A DNA stretch of 64,000 nucleotides from Parasulfuritortus sp049322515 (GTDB lineage Bacteria > Pseudomonadota > Gammaproteobacteria > Burkholderiales > Thiobacillaceae), in NCBI GenBank assembly GCA_049322515.1, contig JBMOQW010000031.1, positions 1-64,000 of the forward strand, written 5' to 3'. This document shows, piece after piece, positions 52,117-61,548 of the stretch. Under the pieces are notes generated by a model. It was given only the letters and a program-made list of their open reading frames with translations. It did no database searches and was not told the DNA's origin. Position 1 is the stretch's first letter; every line of letters starts with the position of its first letter. The position numbers were made by a program, and so were the translations under genes.

Positions 52117-53391
52117 TCAGTCGGCGGCCACCAGCTTTTCGACGCCGCCCATGTACGGCCGCAGGGCGTTCGGAATGGTGATGCTGCCATCGGCTTCCTG
52201 GTAGTTCTCTAGGAGCGCGACCAGGGTGCGGCCGACCGCCAGGCCGGAGCCGTTCAAGGTGTGGATAAGCTCCGGCTTGCCCTTGTCGCTCCGGTGCCGG
52301 GCCTGCATGCGGCGGGCCTGGAAGGCCTCGAAGTTGGAACAGGAGGAAATCTCCCGATAGGTATTCTGGCCGGGCAGCCAGACTTCGAGGTCATAGGTCT
52401 TGGCCGAGGAAAAGCCGAGGTCTCCAGTGCACAGGCTGACCACGCGGTAGGGCAGGTCGAGCTTCTTGAGGATCGTTTCGGCGTGGCCGGTGAGTTCCTC
52501 GTGGGCAGCGTAGGAGTCTTCCGGGCGGACGAATTGCACCAACTCGACCTTGTCGAACTGGTGCTGACGAATCATGCCGCGCGTGTCCTTGCCATAGGAG
52601 CCGGCCTCGGAGCGGAAACAGGGGGTGTGGGCGACCAGCTTGATGGGCAGGTTTTCGCCGGGAATGATTTCGTCACGGACGATGTTGGTGACCGGGACCT
52701 CGGCGGTCGGGATCAGGTACATGCCGTTGGACAGCTTGAACAGGTCTTCCTCGAACTTGGGCAACTGACCGGTGCCACGCATCGAATCGGCGTTGACGAT
52801 GTAGGGCACGTAGACTTCCTCGTAGCCGTGCTCGCGGGTGTGGGTGTCGAGCATGAACTGGACGAGGGCCCGGTGCAGGCGTGCCAGATCGCCGCGCATC
52901 AGCACGAATCGGGCACTGGAGATCTTGGCCGCGGTGGCGAAATCGAGCAGGTCCAGGCTTTCGCCGAGATCGACGTGATCGCGCACCGGAAAGTCGAACC
53001 GGCGCGGCTCGCCGACGCGCCGGATTTCCACGTTGTCGGCCTCGCCCTTGCCCAGGGGGACGCTTTCGTGCGGCAAGTTGGGCAGGGTCATGAGGATCTG
53101 GTTCAGTTCGCCCTGGATCCCCTCGAGGCGTTCTTCCATGCGCTTCAGTTCATCGCCCAGGCCGCCGACCTCGGCCATGATCGGCGCGGTGTCCTCGCCC
53201 TTGGCCTTGGCGTGGCCGATCTGTTTCGACAAGGTGTTGCGCTTGGCTTGCAGGTCCTGGGTGGCGGTCTGGATGTCCTTGCGCTCGGCTTCGAGGGCGG
53301 AGATGCGTCCGGTATCGAGGGTCAGGCCGCGGCTGGCCAGGCGGCTGGCGACGGCGGCCAGGTCTTTGCGCAGGAGCTGGATGTCGAGCAT
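52117..53391 (-). CDS. serS: Seryl-tRNA synthetase
   Basis: 424 residues starting MLDIQLLRKDLAAVASRLAS; a longer upstream frame was trimmed to the family start. N-terminal coiled-coil arm (about 30-100), class II motif 2 (FRSEAGSYGKDTRGMIRQHQ) and motif 3 (GSGLAVGRTLVALLENYQ). Charges tRNA-Ser, whose CGA isoacceptor lies 1.5 kb away. Confidence 0.96.
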   Translation of the reverse strand: MLDIQLLRKDLAAVASRLASRGLTLDTGRISALEAERKDIQTATQDLQAKRNTLSKQIGHAKAKGEDTAPIMAEVGGLGDELKRMEERLEGIQGELNQILMTLPNLPHESVPLGKGEADNVEIRRVGEPRRFDFPVRDHVDLGESLDLLDFATAAKISSARFVLMRGDLARLHRALVQFMLDTHTREHGYEEVYVPYIVNADSMRGTGQLPKFEEDLFKLSNGMYLIPTAEVPVTNIVRDEIIPGENLPIKLVAHTPCFRSEAGSYGKDTRGMIRQHQFDKVELVQFVRPEDSYAAHEELTGHAETILKKLDLPYRVVSLCTGDLGFSSAKTYDLEVWLPGQNTYREISSCSNFEAFQARRMQARHRSDKGKPELIHTLNGSGLAVGRTLVALLENYQEADGSITIPNALRPYMGGVEKLVAAD

Positions 53392-53452
53392 GGGGATCGA
53401 AACTGGAAAAAGGGCACTTATTTTACCCGTGTCATGGACACGGGGTGCGGTT

Positions 53453-56062
53453 CTAGATCGAGATGGATTCGATGTAGGCGCGCAAGCGTGTGAAATCGGC
53501 CTCAAGCGCTTCGCGTAATTCCTTGACCCGAGGGGGGTCGCCGGCCTTTGCAGCGGTCTCCAGCTGGGCCGAGAGCTGCGTGGTGGCGTCGGCACCCAGG
53601 TACGCGGCCGCGCCCTTGATCTGGTGCGCGAGGCGCGGCACCGCCTCGATCCGGCTCTCGGACACGGCCTGGGCCAGGTCGGCGAGCAGGGTTTCGCTGC
53701 TGGTCAGGAAGAGTTGGAGCATTTCCCGGACCTGTTCGGGTCGATTCCGGCAGACCCGCTTGACCTTGTCGAGATCGAGTGGCGCGGCGCCAGGCGCAGT
53801 CTCGACTTCCGCCGTGGGCGGGATCGGGGGGGCGACGATCGCGGGTCCGGGCTGCGCAGGCAGCCAGCGCATCAGGCATTCGGCCAGTTGCGCTTCCTCG
53901 AGCGGCTTGGTCAGGTAGGCGTCCATGCCGGCTTCTTCGCAGACTCGATCGAAGCCCGCCATGGCGTTGGCGGTCAGCGCCACGATCGGGATGCGCGGCC
54001 GATGCTCGGCCTGTTCATGGTCACGGATCGCGCGCGCCGCGGTGAGTCCGTCCCAGACCGGCATCTGGCAGTCCATCAGGATCAGGTCGACCGCGCCGGC
54101 ATGGATGTAGTGCTCGAAGGCCTGCTTGCCGTCCTCGACGATGACCACGTGCAGCCCCAGGTTTTCCAGCATGAACTCGACCAGCTTCTGGTTGATCGGG
54201 TTGTCCTCGGCGACCAGGACACGCTGTGGCCGGAAGTGCGGCAAGGGGCGCGCGGTGCGCGCGGTGTGCTGCTGTGGGGCTGGGATGGTCACGAGGGGCA
54301 CCTGGAGATCGAAGGTGCTGCCCTGGCCCGGTTCGCTGGTGACGGTGAGTTGGCCGTGCATCAGGTCACTCAGCTGCTTGCAGATGGTGAGGCCGAGACC
54401 GGTGCCGCCAAATTGGCGGCTGATGGTGCCGTCGGCCTGGGAAAAGGCCGAGAAGACATTGGGTAGGGCGGCCGTGGCAATGCCGATCCCGGTATCGATG
54501 ACCCGAAAGTGGTAGCCCGCCCTGTCCCGGGCCGGTGCGCTGACGCTGAGCCGGATGCTGCCCCGCTCGGTGAACTTGATGGCGTTGTCGAGCAGGTTGA
54601 GCAGGATCTGACGCAGTCGGAGCGAGTCGCCCCGCACCCAGGCGGGCATCTTGGCGGGCAGTTCGAGGCGGAATTGCAGCCCCTTGCCTTCGGCACGCGG
54701 GCGATAGAAGGCCATGATGTCCTGCAGGGTTTCGCGCAGATTGAAGTCGACTTCCTCCAGGTTCAGCCGGCCCGCCTCGATCTTCGAGAAGTCGAGCAGA
54801 TCGTTGATGATGTGCATCAGGGATTGCGCGGAGTTGTCGACCGCCTCGGCGTACTCCCGTTGCCGTGCCGTCAGCTCGGTCCCGAGCAGGAGCCGGGTCA
54901 TGCCCAGGATGCCGTTCATCGGCGTGCGGATCTCGTGCGAGACGTTGGCGACGAACTGGGATTTCATCTCGGCCGCCGCGAGGGCCTGGGCATGGGCTTG
55001 CTTGAGGGCTTGCTCGGCATCTTTCTGCGGGGTCACGTCGCGCAGGATGCACTGCAGGTGCGGGCGGCCATCCAGGTTCATGGCCTGGAGCAGGACAGCG
55101 GCCGGAAAGCGGCTGCCATCCCGGCGCCGGAAGCGCCATTCAAAGTCCAGGTGGCCAATCTCGAAAGCGCGCTGGATCAGCTGCGCCAGGGAGCCGGCAT
55201 CGTCGGTGTCGGTCAGTGGTCCCTCGGCCAGGGACTCGGGCCGGCGGGCGAGCAAGTCGCCCGCTTCGGTGAAACCGAACATCCGCAATGCGGCCTGGTT
55301 GCACTGAACGAAGCCTTGGTGGTCGAGGATCGCGATGCCGTCGGTGTTGGTCTCGAACAGGGTCTGGAAACGGGTCCGCTCGCGCTCCGACTCGGCTGCC
55401 ATCAGGCGGGTGCGGCGCAGGACGAACAGGGCGACCACGGCTGCCACGGCGGCAGCGGCGGCGCCCAACAGCAGCATCAGCAAGCGCGTGTGGGCGTAGG
55501 CTTCCTCGGCCTCCCGGCTGGCCTTGGCAATGGTGCCCTGCTGGATGCGCACCAGCTGGTCGAGGTCCAGGATCAGCTGGCGTTGCAGGGCAATGCCCCG
55601 CTTCTGCAACAGGTCGAAGGCAAGAAAGGTATAGCCCTCCATGCCCAGCTCGACGGTATCCACCATCAGGGGCTGATGGCTCTTGGTCAGCTCGTCGATC
55701 CGGGACAGAACAGCCTTTTCCTCGATCGAGATGGGCAGGCCGTCGAATTGCTCGCGCAGCTTCTGGTAGCGCTCGCCCAAGTGGTAGAAGTGCAGGCGTT
55801 CCGCGTCCTTCTCGAAGGCGTCGTTCATGACCACGATCGACAGCATCGAAATGACCCGGGCCCGCAGCAGGTCGCGCAGGTCGTTGACGATCTGGCCCTT
55901 GACGCTGCTTTCCTGGACGATGGCCTTTTGCCGGGCATCGGCGATGGCCAGCGAGCGCATCGCCACCAGGCTGACGCCGACCATCAGCAGCAAGGCCAGG
56001 GCGAAGCCGGTGCCGACGGTGAGCAGCAGCCGGCGGGTCAGGAAGTGGTCGGGGACGAGCAT
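53453..56062 (-). CDS. Hybrid histidine kinase ending in an Hpt domain
   Basis: About 870 residues from ATG 56062 (TTG 56074 is an in-frame alternative). Two membrane spans (about 10-30 and 190-212) frame a helical periplasmic region of about 160 residues. A PAS domain (about 228-345), HisKA with H376 (NVSHEIRTPMNG), HATPase (LLDNAIKF, GGTGLGLTI), a receiver with D664 (LILMDCQMPVWDG) and an Hpt domain with H813 (LAHQIKGAAAYLGA) follow. The chain H-D-H makes a complete phosphorelay within one protein, unlike the kinase at 11033. No cognate response regulator is nearby. Confidence 0.93.
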   Translation of the reverse strand: MLVPDHFLTRRLLLTVGTGFALALLLMVGVSLVAMRSLAIADARQKAIVQESSVKGQIVNDLRDLLRARVISMLSIVVMNDAFEKDAERLHFYHLGERYQKLREQFDGLPISIEEKAVLSRIDELTKSHQPLMVDTVELGMEGYTFLAFDLLQKRGIALQRQLILDLDQLVRIQQGTIAKASREAEEAYAHTRLLMLLLGAAAAAVAAVVALFVLRRTRLMAAESERERTRFQTLFETNTDGIAILDHQGFVQCNQAALRMFGFTEAGDLLARRPESLAEGPLTDTDDAGSLAQLIQRAFEIGHLDFEWRFRRRDGSRFPAAVLLQAMNLDGRPHLQCILRDVTPQKDAEQALKQAHAQALAAAEMKSQFVANVSHEIRTPMNGILGMTRLLLGTELTARQREYAEAVDNSAQSLMHIINDLLDFSKIEAGRLNLEEVDFNLRETLQDIMAFYRPRAEGKGLQFRLELPAKMPAWVRGDSLRLRQILLNLLDNAIKFTERGSIRLSVSAPARDRAGYHFRVIDTGIGIATAALPNVFSAFSQADGTISRQFGGTGLGLTICKQLSDLMHGQLTVTSEPGQGSTFDLQVPLVTIPAPQQHTARTARPLPHFRPQRVLVAEDNPINQKLVEFMLENLGLHVVIVEDGKQAFEHYIHAGAVDLILMDCQMPVWDGLTAARAIRDHEQAEHRPRIPIVALTANAMAGFDRVCEEAGMDAYLTKPLEEAQLAECLMRWLPAQPGPAIVAPPIPPTAEVETAPGAAPLDLDKVKRVCRNRPEQVREMLQLFLTSSETLLADLAQAVSESRIEAVPRLAHQIKGAAAYLGADATTQLSAQLETAAKAGDPPRVKELREALEADFTRLRAYIESISI

Positions 56063-56134
56063 GACGGGTGGCAATGCATGGAATGTTCCAGGCGTATACC
56101 ACAGTTCCCCCCGGCCGGCATGGCGTCGGTAGGT

Positions 56135-57916
56135 TCAGACCAGCGCGCGGGCGGTCTGGTAGAACAGGAAGCTCACGGCCCAGGCCAGGGCCAGCGGCCA
56201 GACCACGGAGAGCAGCGCCAGGCGGGTGCTGCGCGACTCGCTGCGAATCGCCGCCACGGTCGAAAGGCAGGGGGTGTAGATCAGGGTGAAGAGCAGAAAA
56301 CTGTAGGCCTGGATCCAGTCGAGCCGAGTCGAAAGTACGCCGGCCAGGACCTCTGGGCCGACCCCGAAGATCACCGCCAGGGCGCCGACCACGATTTCCT
56401 TGGCGACGAAGCCGAACAGCAGGGCGATCGACATCAAGGGATCGATGCCGAGCGGTGCGAAGACCGGGCTGATCAGGTCGGCCAGGCGGCCGGCCAGGGT
56501 CTCGGGCCCGGCGGGCATGGCGTCGAAAGGATAGTGGGTGAGGAACCAGACCAGCAGCACCCCGGCCACGATGAAGCCGCTGGCGCCGGCCAGGAACTGG
56601 CGGATCGCGCGCCAGCTCTCGACCCCCAGGAAACGCCAGGTGGGCAGCCGGTAGGGCGGCAATTCCAGGAGCAGCGGCTCATGGCTGTGATAGCGCTTGC
56701 GGAACAGAAACGCGGTCAGGAAGGCGGCCAGGAAACTCATCACATAGAGACTGAACAGGGCGATGGGGGCCGCCACCGGCGCGAAGGTCGCCGCGACGAT
56801 GAAGACGATCACCTGCAGGCGCGCCGAGCAGAGCGAGAACGGGATGATCAGCATGGTCAACGCACGCAGGCCCGATGAACGCATGATCCGGGTCCCCATG
56901 ATGGCCGGCACGTTGCAGCCGAAGCCGAGCAGTTGCATCACGAACGCGCGCCCGTCCAGGCCCAGGCGGCTCATCAGGGCATCGGTCAGGAAGGCGGCGC
57001 GGGCGAGATAGCCGCTGTCCTCGACGAGGGCCATGAGCATGAAGAACACCGCGATGATGGGCAGGAAAGTCAGCACCGTGCCGATGCCGTCGAACAGACC
57101 TTCCACCACCAGGCTGCGCAGGGGCGCCGGCCAGTCTGCGGTGACCGGTTCCAGCCAGGCCGCCTTGAGGTGGTCGAGCAACCAGCCAAGGCCGTCCTGG
57201 AGCGGCGTGCCCAGGCCGTACAGTAGCTGGAACAGGCCGAACATCATCAGGAAGAACAGGGGCAGGCCCAACCAGGGATGCAGGAGCAGGCGATCGAGTT
57301 TGTCGGTCGCCGAGGTGGGCAGGTGCACCGGGCTGCTGACGCTGGCGTTGACCAGTGCGTCCAGTGCCTGTTCGATCCGCTGGTCCTGGTCGAAGGTCTC
57401 CAGGCGGGCCTGGGTCAGCTTGGGATGGGCACGCAATTGCCGGGTCAGCTCGGTTTTCACCTTTTCCAGGCCCTGGCCGAATTTTGCCGACAGCGTGTGC
57501 ACGGGGCCACCGAGTGCCTCGGCGAGCTTGTCCAGGTCGACCCGGATGCCGAGCCGGCTCGATTCGTCGACCATGTTGAGCAGGACCACCATCGGCACGC
57601 CCAGGTCCTTCAACTGGAGCGGCAGGGCCAGTTGACGGTCGAGCTGGCTGGCGTTGAGTACCACCAGGAGCAGGTTGACCGGCTGTGACTCGAGGAACCG
57701 GCGCACCACCTGCTCGTCCTCGGAGAATCCGTGCAGGTTGTAGATGCCGGGCAAGTCGACCAGCTCGACCATGGCGTCGCCGAGCAGCAGCTTGGCGGCC
57801 AGCAGGTCGACGGTCACCCCGGGCCAGTTGCCGACGTGGGCCCCGGCGCCGGTCAGGCGGTTGAACAGCGTGGACTTGCCCGTGTTGGGCATGCCCAGCA
57901 CGGCGATCCGTTTCAT
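56135..57916 (-). CDS. feoB: Ferrous iron transporter FeoB
   Basis: 593 residues starting MKRIAVLGMPNTGKSTLFNR; shorter than E. coli FeoB (773). G1 GMPNTGKST, G3 VDLPGIYNL, and the two Gate regions with LLGFGCNVPAIMGTR and FVAKEIVVGAL are visible. The upstream in-frame extension lies in feoA and was rejected. Imports Fe2+ with GTPase coupling. Overlaps feoA by 4 bases. Confidence 0.95.
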   Translation of the reverse strand: MKRIAVLGMPNTGKSTLFNRLTGAGAHVGNWPGVTVDLLAAKLLLGDAMVELVDLPGIYNLHGFSEDEQVVRRFLESQPVNLLLVVLNASQLDRQLALPLQLKDLGVPMVVLLNMVDESSRLGIRVDLDKLAEALGGPVHTLSAKFGQGLEKVKTELTRQLRAHPKLTQARLETFDQDQRIEQALDALVNASVSSPVHLPTSATDKLDRLLLHPWLGLPLFFLMMFGLFQLLYGLGTPLQDGLGWLLDHLKAAWLEPVTADWPAPLRSLVVEGLFDGIGTVLTFLPIIAVFFMLMALVEDSGYLARAAFLTDALMSRLGLDGRAFVMQLLGFGCNVPAIMGTRIMRSSGLRALTMLIIPFSLCSARLQVIVFIVAATFAPVAAPIALFSLYVMSFLAAFLTAFLFRKRYHSHEPLLLELPPYRLPTWRFLGVESWRAIRQFLAGASGFIVAGVLLVWFLTHYPFDAMPAGPETLAGRLADLISPVFAPLGIDPLMSIALLFGFVAKEIVVGALAVIFGVGPEVLAGVLSTRLDWIQAYSFLLFTLIYTPCLSTVAAIRSESRSTRLALLSVVWPLALAWAVSFLFYQTARALV

Positions 57917-58137
57917 GCCGCGGTGACTTCGATGTTGGCGGCGTCGGCGCGACGCAGGATCAGGTCGGTGTGGCCGATCCGGACCTGGATCGGACCATTG
58001 AGGGGCGAGCGGCGCACGACATGGACCCGGCTGCCGAGGCGCAAGCCGAGACCGCACAGTCGGCGACGCAGATCCTGGCCGGCGTGGATGGCTTCGATGG
58101 TGCCGCTGGCGAGGGGTTGCAGGTCATTGAGGGTCAT
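57913..58137 (-). CDS. feoA: Ferrous iron transport protein FeoA
   Basis: 74 residues, an SH3-like fold (LRRRLCGLGLRLGSRVHVVR, LNGPIQVRIGHTDLILRRAD). Supports FeoB activity. First gene of feoAB, under a Fur-box-like site. There is no feoC visible. Confidence 0.93.
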   Translation of the reverse strand: MTLNDLQPLASGTIEAIHAGQDLRRRLCGLGLRLGSRVHVVRRSPLNGPIQVRIGHTDLILRRADAANIEVTAA

Positions 58138-58154
58138 GGCGGTCGGCTAGGCAA

Positions 58155-58176
58155 CGAGAATTGTTCTCATATTATA
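58155..58176 (-). promoter_or_regulatory. Fur-box-like site and -10 element upstream of feoAB
   Basis: CGAGAATTGTTCTCA (58155-58169) is a near-palindrome (GAGAA-N3-TTCTC arms) matching the 7-1-7 Fur pattern. TATAAT (58176-58171 on the minus strand) directly precedes it. Fe2+-loaded Fur would block RNA polymerase there. The -35 element is not clear. Confidence 0.72.
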
Positions 58177-58227
58177 GAAAACTGATGGATAAAGCGAGCC
58201 GGACATCCCGATGCGGCTTGACCCATG

Positions 58228-59772
58228 TCAGCCTGACAACCAGGCGCGTAACCGAGTCGCGGTGGTTTCGGGCGGTTCCTGTAGGCTGACCAGGGTTGTA
58301 TGGGCCAGCTCAGCCCCCTCCAGTGCATCGGCGGCCTGCAATTGGCTGTCGAGGACGGCCAGTCCGGCTTCGGATGCGTCCCCACCGTGCGCCTGCCGGT
58401 TCTCGACGCGGGTGCGCAGGACCGCTTCCGGAAGCTGCAGGGAGACCAGCCGCCAGGGTTGACCGTGGGCCTCGGCGAGCGCTGCGAAGGTGTGGCGATG
58501 CGCGCAGCCCAGGAAGGTGGCATCGACGATCACGCGGAAACCGGCGTCGAGCAGATGTCCCGCCAGGTCGCCCAGGTGGGCGAATACCCGCCGGCTCGCC
58601 TCGGGCGTGTAGATGTCGCCCAGCGCGCGGCTGTCTGACAGGGCCTCGAGTCCGAACAGGCGTTTGCGTTCCACGTCGGAACGCAGCCGGATTGCCCCCA
58701 GCGCTTCGAGCAGGCGTTCCGACAGCCAACTCTTGCCGGAACCGGAGGGGCCGTGCATCAGGATGAGCCCGGTCGGACCCGGATCCGCCAGGTGTTCAGC
58801 CAGCTGAAGGTAGCGGGCAACGTCCGCGCGCGCACCGGTATCGCCTTGGTCGGCGCGCAGCGCAGCCACCTTGGTGCGGACCAGGGCCCGGTAGACCGCG
58901 TAGTCACGGTAGGCCGCGAGTCCGGCGAAATCGCCGGTCCGGGTCAGGTATCGGTCCAGCAGCCGCCAGGCCAGATCCGGCCGGTCGTGTGCATGCAGGT
59001 CCATGGCCAGGAAAGCGAGTTCGCTGATGACGTCGATGTGACGGAGATCGGGGTTGAATTCGAGACAGTCGAAGATCAGTGGCTCGCCGTCGCCGGAGGG
59101 CGTGGACAACCAGGCGATGTTGCCGAGATGCAGGTCACCGTGGCATTCGCGGACGAAGCCGTCGCGCTTGCGCGCGGCAAAATGCGCGTGCAGGCGTTCG
59201 TGGCGGGCCTGGGTCCAGGCGGCCAGTGCAGCGAGGCGGGCGGCGTGGTCTGGAGCCGCGCCGAGGCGCGGCAGCAAGGCGCTGATCTGCCGGAAGTTGT
59301 CCAGGGCCGGACCGATGACCGCTTCCGGCGAGCCATAGGGGCAGTCGGCGGGGCAGGGAGGGAGGGCGCGGTGGAAATCGGCGATCCGCTCGGCGATGGC
59401 GTCGATCTGCGCGGCTGTCAGCCGGGTTGCCCGGTCCAGGGTGGCTTCGGCGGGAAAGGCGCGCATGCGCACCGCCCAGTCGAGCACGTCGCCGTGCCCC
59501 CTCAGGCCGGACCGGGTGACTGGCACCACGTCCAGGTAGGTCGACGGCGCCAGACGCTGGTTCAGGCGGATTTCCTCGACGCAGCAGGCGTGGCGCTTGT
59601 CGAGGCTGGAGAAATCGAGGAAGCCGAAATCGACCGGCCGCTTGATTTTGTAGGCATAGTCGCCGGCCAGGAGCACCCAGGAGATGTGGGTTTCGATCAG
59701 GCGCACCGCCGCCACCGGATGCGGATAGGCGGCAGGATCGAGCAGATGGGCGAGGGCGGGGGGCAGGGCCAT
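58228..59772 (-). CDS. Aminoglycoside-phosphotransferase-like / P-loop kinase fusion
   Basis: 514 residues. N-terminal half resembles APH/choline-kinase enzymes (CHGDLHLGNIAWL carries the catalytic HGD-like motif and LIFDCLEFNPDLRHIDV the metal site). The C-terminal half has the P-loop LMHGPSGSGKSWLSERLLEA and an AAA/zeta-toxin-like nucleotide kinase body (about 325-514). Such two-domain proteins occur in Proteobacteria but their substrate is not known. Lies 90 bases downstream of feoA divergence. Confidence 0.85.
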   Translation of the reverse strand: MALPPALAHLLDPAAYPHPVAAVRLIETHISWVLLAGDYAYKIKRPVDFGFLDFSSLDKRHACCVEEIRLNQRLAPSTYLDVVPVTRSGLRGHGDVLDWAVRMRAFPAEATLDRATRLTAAQIDAIAERIADFHRALPPCPADCPYGSPEAVIGPALDNFRQISALLPRLGAAPDHAARLAALAAWTQARHERLHAHFAARKRDGFVRECHGDLHLGNIAWLSTPSGDGEPLIFDCLEFNPDLRHIDVISELAFLAMDLHAHDRPDLAWRLLDRYLTRTGDFAGLAAYRDYAVYRALVRTKVAALRADQGDTGARADVARYLQLAEHLADPGPTGLILMHGPSGSGKSWLSERLLEALGAIRLRSDVERKRLFGLEALSDSRALGDIYTPEASRRVFAHLGDLAGHLLDAGFRVIVDATFLGCAHRHTFAALAEAHGQPWRLVSLQLPEAVLRTRVENRQAHGGDASEAGLAVLDSQLQAADALEGAELAHTTLVSLQEPPETTATRLRAWLSG

Positions 59773-59788
59773 GCCCTCGTTATAACCC

Positions 59789-60952
59789 CTATTCGGCGTT
59801 CCAGTAGGGCGTGGCGATGGCCTGGCCGAGATCGGCGGCGACCAGGCGCCGGCGAGCCTCCAACAAGTGTTCGATCAGGGCCGCTTCGATGCGGCCATAG
59901 GCGTCGGCATCCGGCACCCGCTTGACCACCACGCCGAGCAGTTCGGTGATGGCATTGCCGATCGAGTTCTGGCTGATGGTGACGATCAGCTTGCCGGCGT
60001 CGTTGCGGTAGATCAGTTGCTTGAAGGCGGGCTGCCAGCGGATCGCATTGGCATATTTGGCGTCGGTGATGCAGCGGTCGCGCACCATCTTGGCCGTCTT
60101 CAGCAGATCGTTGTTGAACAGCAGCTTGTTTTCCACCAGGTCGGGGAAATAGATGTCGCGCGGCATCGGCGCGTTGCGCGTGGACACCTGGCCGAAGAAA
60201 GTGCGGTAGAAATCGATGAAGCCCTTGAGCAGGGTGTCGTATTCCTTCCAGAAGCGGACTTCCTTGAGGGATGCCGCGCCGCCGGTCACTTCCCAGCTGG
60301 GCAGGCCCTGGGGATAGCCGGTGAGGGCGATCTTGCAGGAGCCGGCCTGGCAGGGTCGCAGGATCTCCAGGTCGAGTTCATCGAAAAAGTCCTGGTAGAC
60401 CTGGCGCATGTAGGCCTGGAACAGCGAATGTTGGCCGCCGTCGGTGAGATTGGGGTTGTCGGCGTCGGCGAACGGCGCGTCGGCCAGTTGCTGCTTGTCG
60501 AACACGATGAAATGGTTGTGCAGCATGCGGATGCTGGGCACGCCGGGCGAGGTGAGCGGCCAGGTGGCGTCCAGGCTGGCCTCGCCGGCCAGGACCAGGT
60601 GGGCGTCCGGATCGGGGTACTGCTCGAGCATGTACTCGATCAGGATCTGGTTCATCCGGTTCCAGACGTTCTTCACGTGCTCGGGTACCTGGGTGCGGCG
60701 CACCGGCCGGCCGAGCGGATCGAGGATGGTCTGCGAGGTGTTGTAGATGATCGAGGTGTCGAACACGTGACTATGGCCGAGCGCCTTGCGGTACAGTAAC
60801 AGGCCTTCCGGATTCTGCAGGAGACCATTGTTGTGGACCAGGTCGGCCAGGTTTTCGACGCTGTTGAAAAATTCGTTGGGCTTCATGCCCTCGGGCACTT
60901 CGAGCGGAATGGGACGGAACGGGGTGACGATTTCGCGGGGACCGGCGGTCAT
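59789..60952 (-). CDS. Conserved-looking protein of unknown function
   Basis: About 387 residues from ATG 60952 (GTG 60961 also possible). I do not recognise it. No signal peptide or membrane span. Features: MLHNHFIVFDKQQLADAP (a His-X-His pair), a GEASLDATWPLTS segment, a HSHVFDTSIIYNTSQTILDP segment and a cysteine pair in LRPCQAGSCKIAL. The His/Cys residues could bind a metal or nucleotide; that is conjecture. Lies 16 bases after the start of the APH-like gene, probably co-transcribed. Confidence 0.65.
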   Translation of the reverse strand: MTAGPREIVTPFRPIPLEVPEGMKPNEFFNSVENLADLVHNNGLLQNPEGLLLYRKALGHSHVFDTSIIYNTSQTILDPLGRPVRRTQVPEHVKNVWNRMNQILIEYMLEQYPDPDAHLVLAGEASLDATWPLTSPGVPSIRMLHNHFIVFDKQQLADAPFADADNPNLTDGGQHSLFQAYMRQVYQDFFDELDLEILRPCQAGSCKIALTGYPQGLPSWEVTGGAASLKEVRFWKEYDTLLKGFIDFYRTFFGQVSTRNAPMPRDIYFPDLVENKLLFNNDLLKTAKMVRDRCITDAKYANAIRWQPAFKQLIYRNDAGKLIVTISQNSIGNAITELLGVVVKRVPDADAYGRIEAALIEHLLEARRRLVAADLGQAIATPYWNAE

Positions 60953-61044
60953 GGGCTGCACACACAGTGGGGAGATGGCGGCATCTTAAACCGGGATGCC
61001 CGTGTCCGGCTTGCCCGAGGTCAACCGACCGGAGGGGTTCCCGG

Positions 61045-61518
61045 ATGAGCGTTCCCACCGTCTATCTGGGGGCGGTCGACTGGGACTGGCCGCACTGGCC
61101 AGGCCGGTTCTACCCGGAGGGCCTGCCGGAGGACTGGCGCCTGGCCTATTACAACACCCAGTTCGGCTGTGTCTGGCTGCCCGAGGCCGTGTGCGCCAGC
61201 CGAGCCGGCGACCTCGCGGCCTGGCTGGCGGAGACCCGGCCGGCGTTCCGCTTCCTGGGGCCGGCGGGCGGTGCGTGGGCCGCCCAGGCCGCGCGCCACG
61301 CGGCATCCAGTCAGGTCTCGGTGCATGCGCCCGACGACCCGGACCTGATCTGGTTTTCCTGCGACACGCCGGTACGTGCGCTGGCCGACCTAGTGCAGAC
61401 CCGGCGCACGGAAGGGGCGGTCTACCTGCTCAGCCAGGATGGCGATCTGGCTGCCATCGCCCGGGCGCGCGACTTGCTCGGGATCCTCGGTTTGGGTTCG
61501 GGGACCCCGGTCGGCTAG
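61045..61518 (+). CDS. Short DUF72-like protein
   Basis: 157 residues starting at ATG 61045 (MSVPTVYLGAVDWDWPHWPG). RFYPEGLPEDWRLAYYNTQF matches the start of DUF72 proteins, but the usual family length is about 240 residues and the middle and C-terminus are reduced. Function unknown. Followed 30 bases later by mlaF. Confidence 0.68.
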   Translation: MSVPTVYLGAVDWDWPHWPGRFYPEGLPEDWRLAYYNTQFGCVWLPEAVCASRAGDLAAWLAETRPAFRFLGPAGGAWAAQAARHAASSQVSVHAPDDPDLIWFSCDTPVRALADLVQTRRTEGAVYLLSQDGDLAAIARARDLLGILGLGSGTPVG

Positions 61519-61548
61519 AATAGCCCGACATCGCCCAGCCAAGAATCC

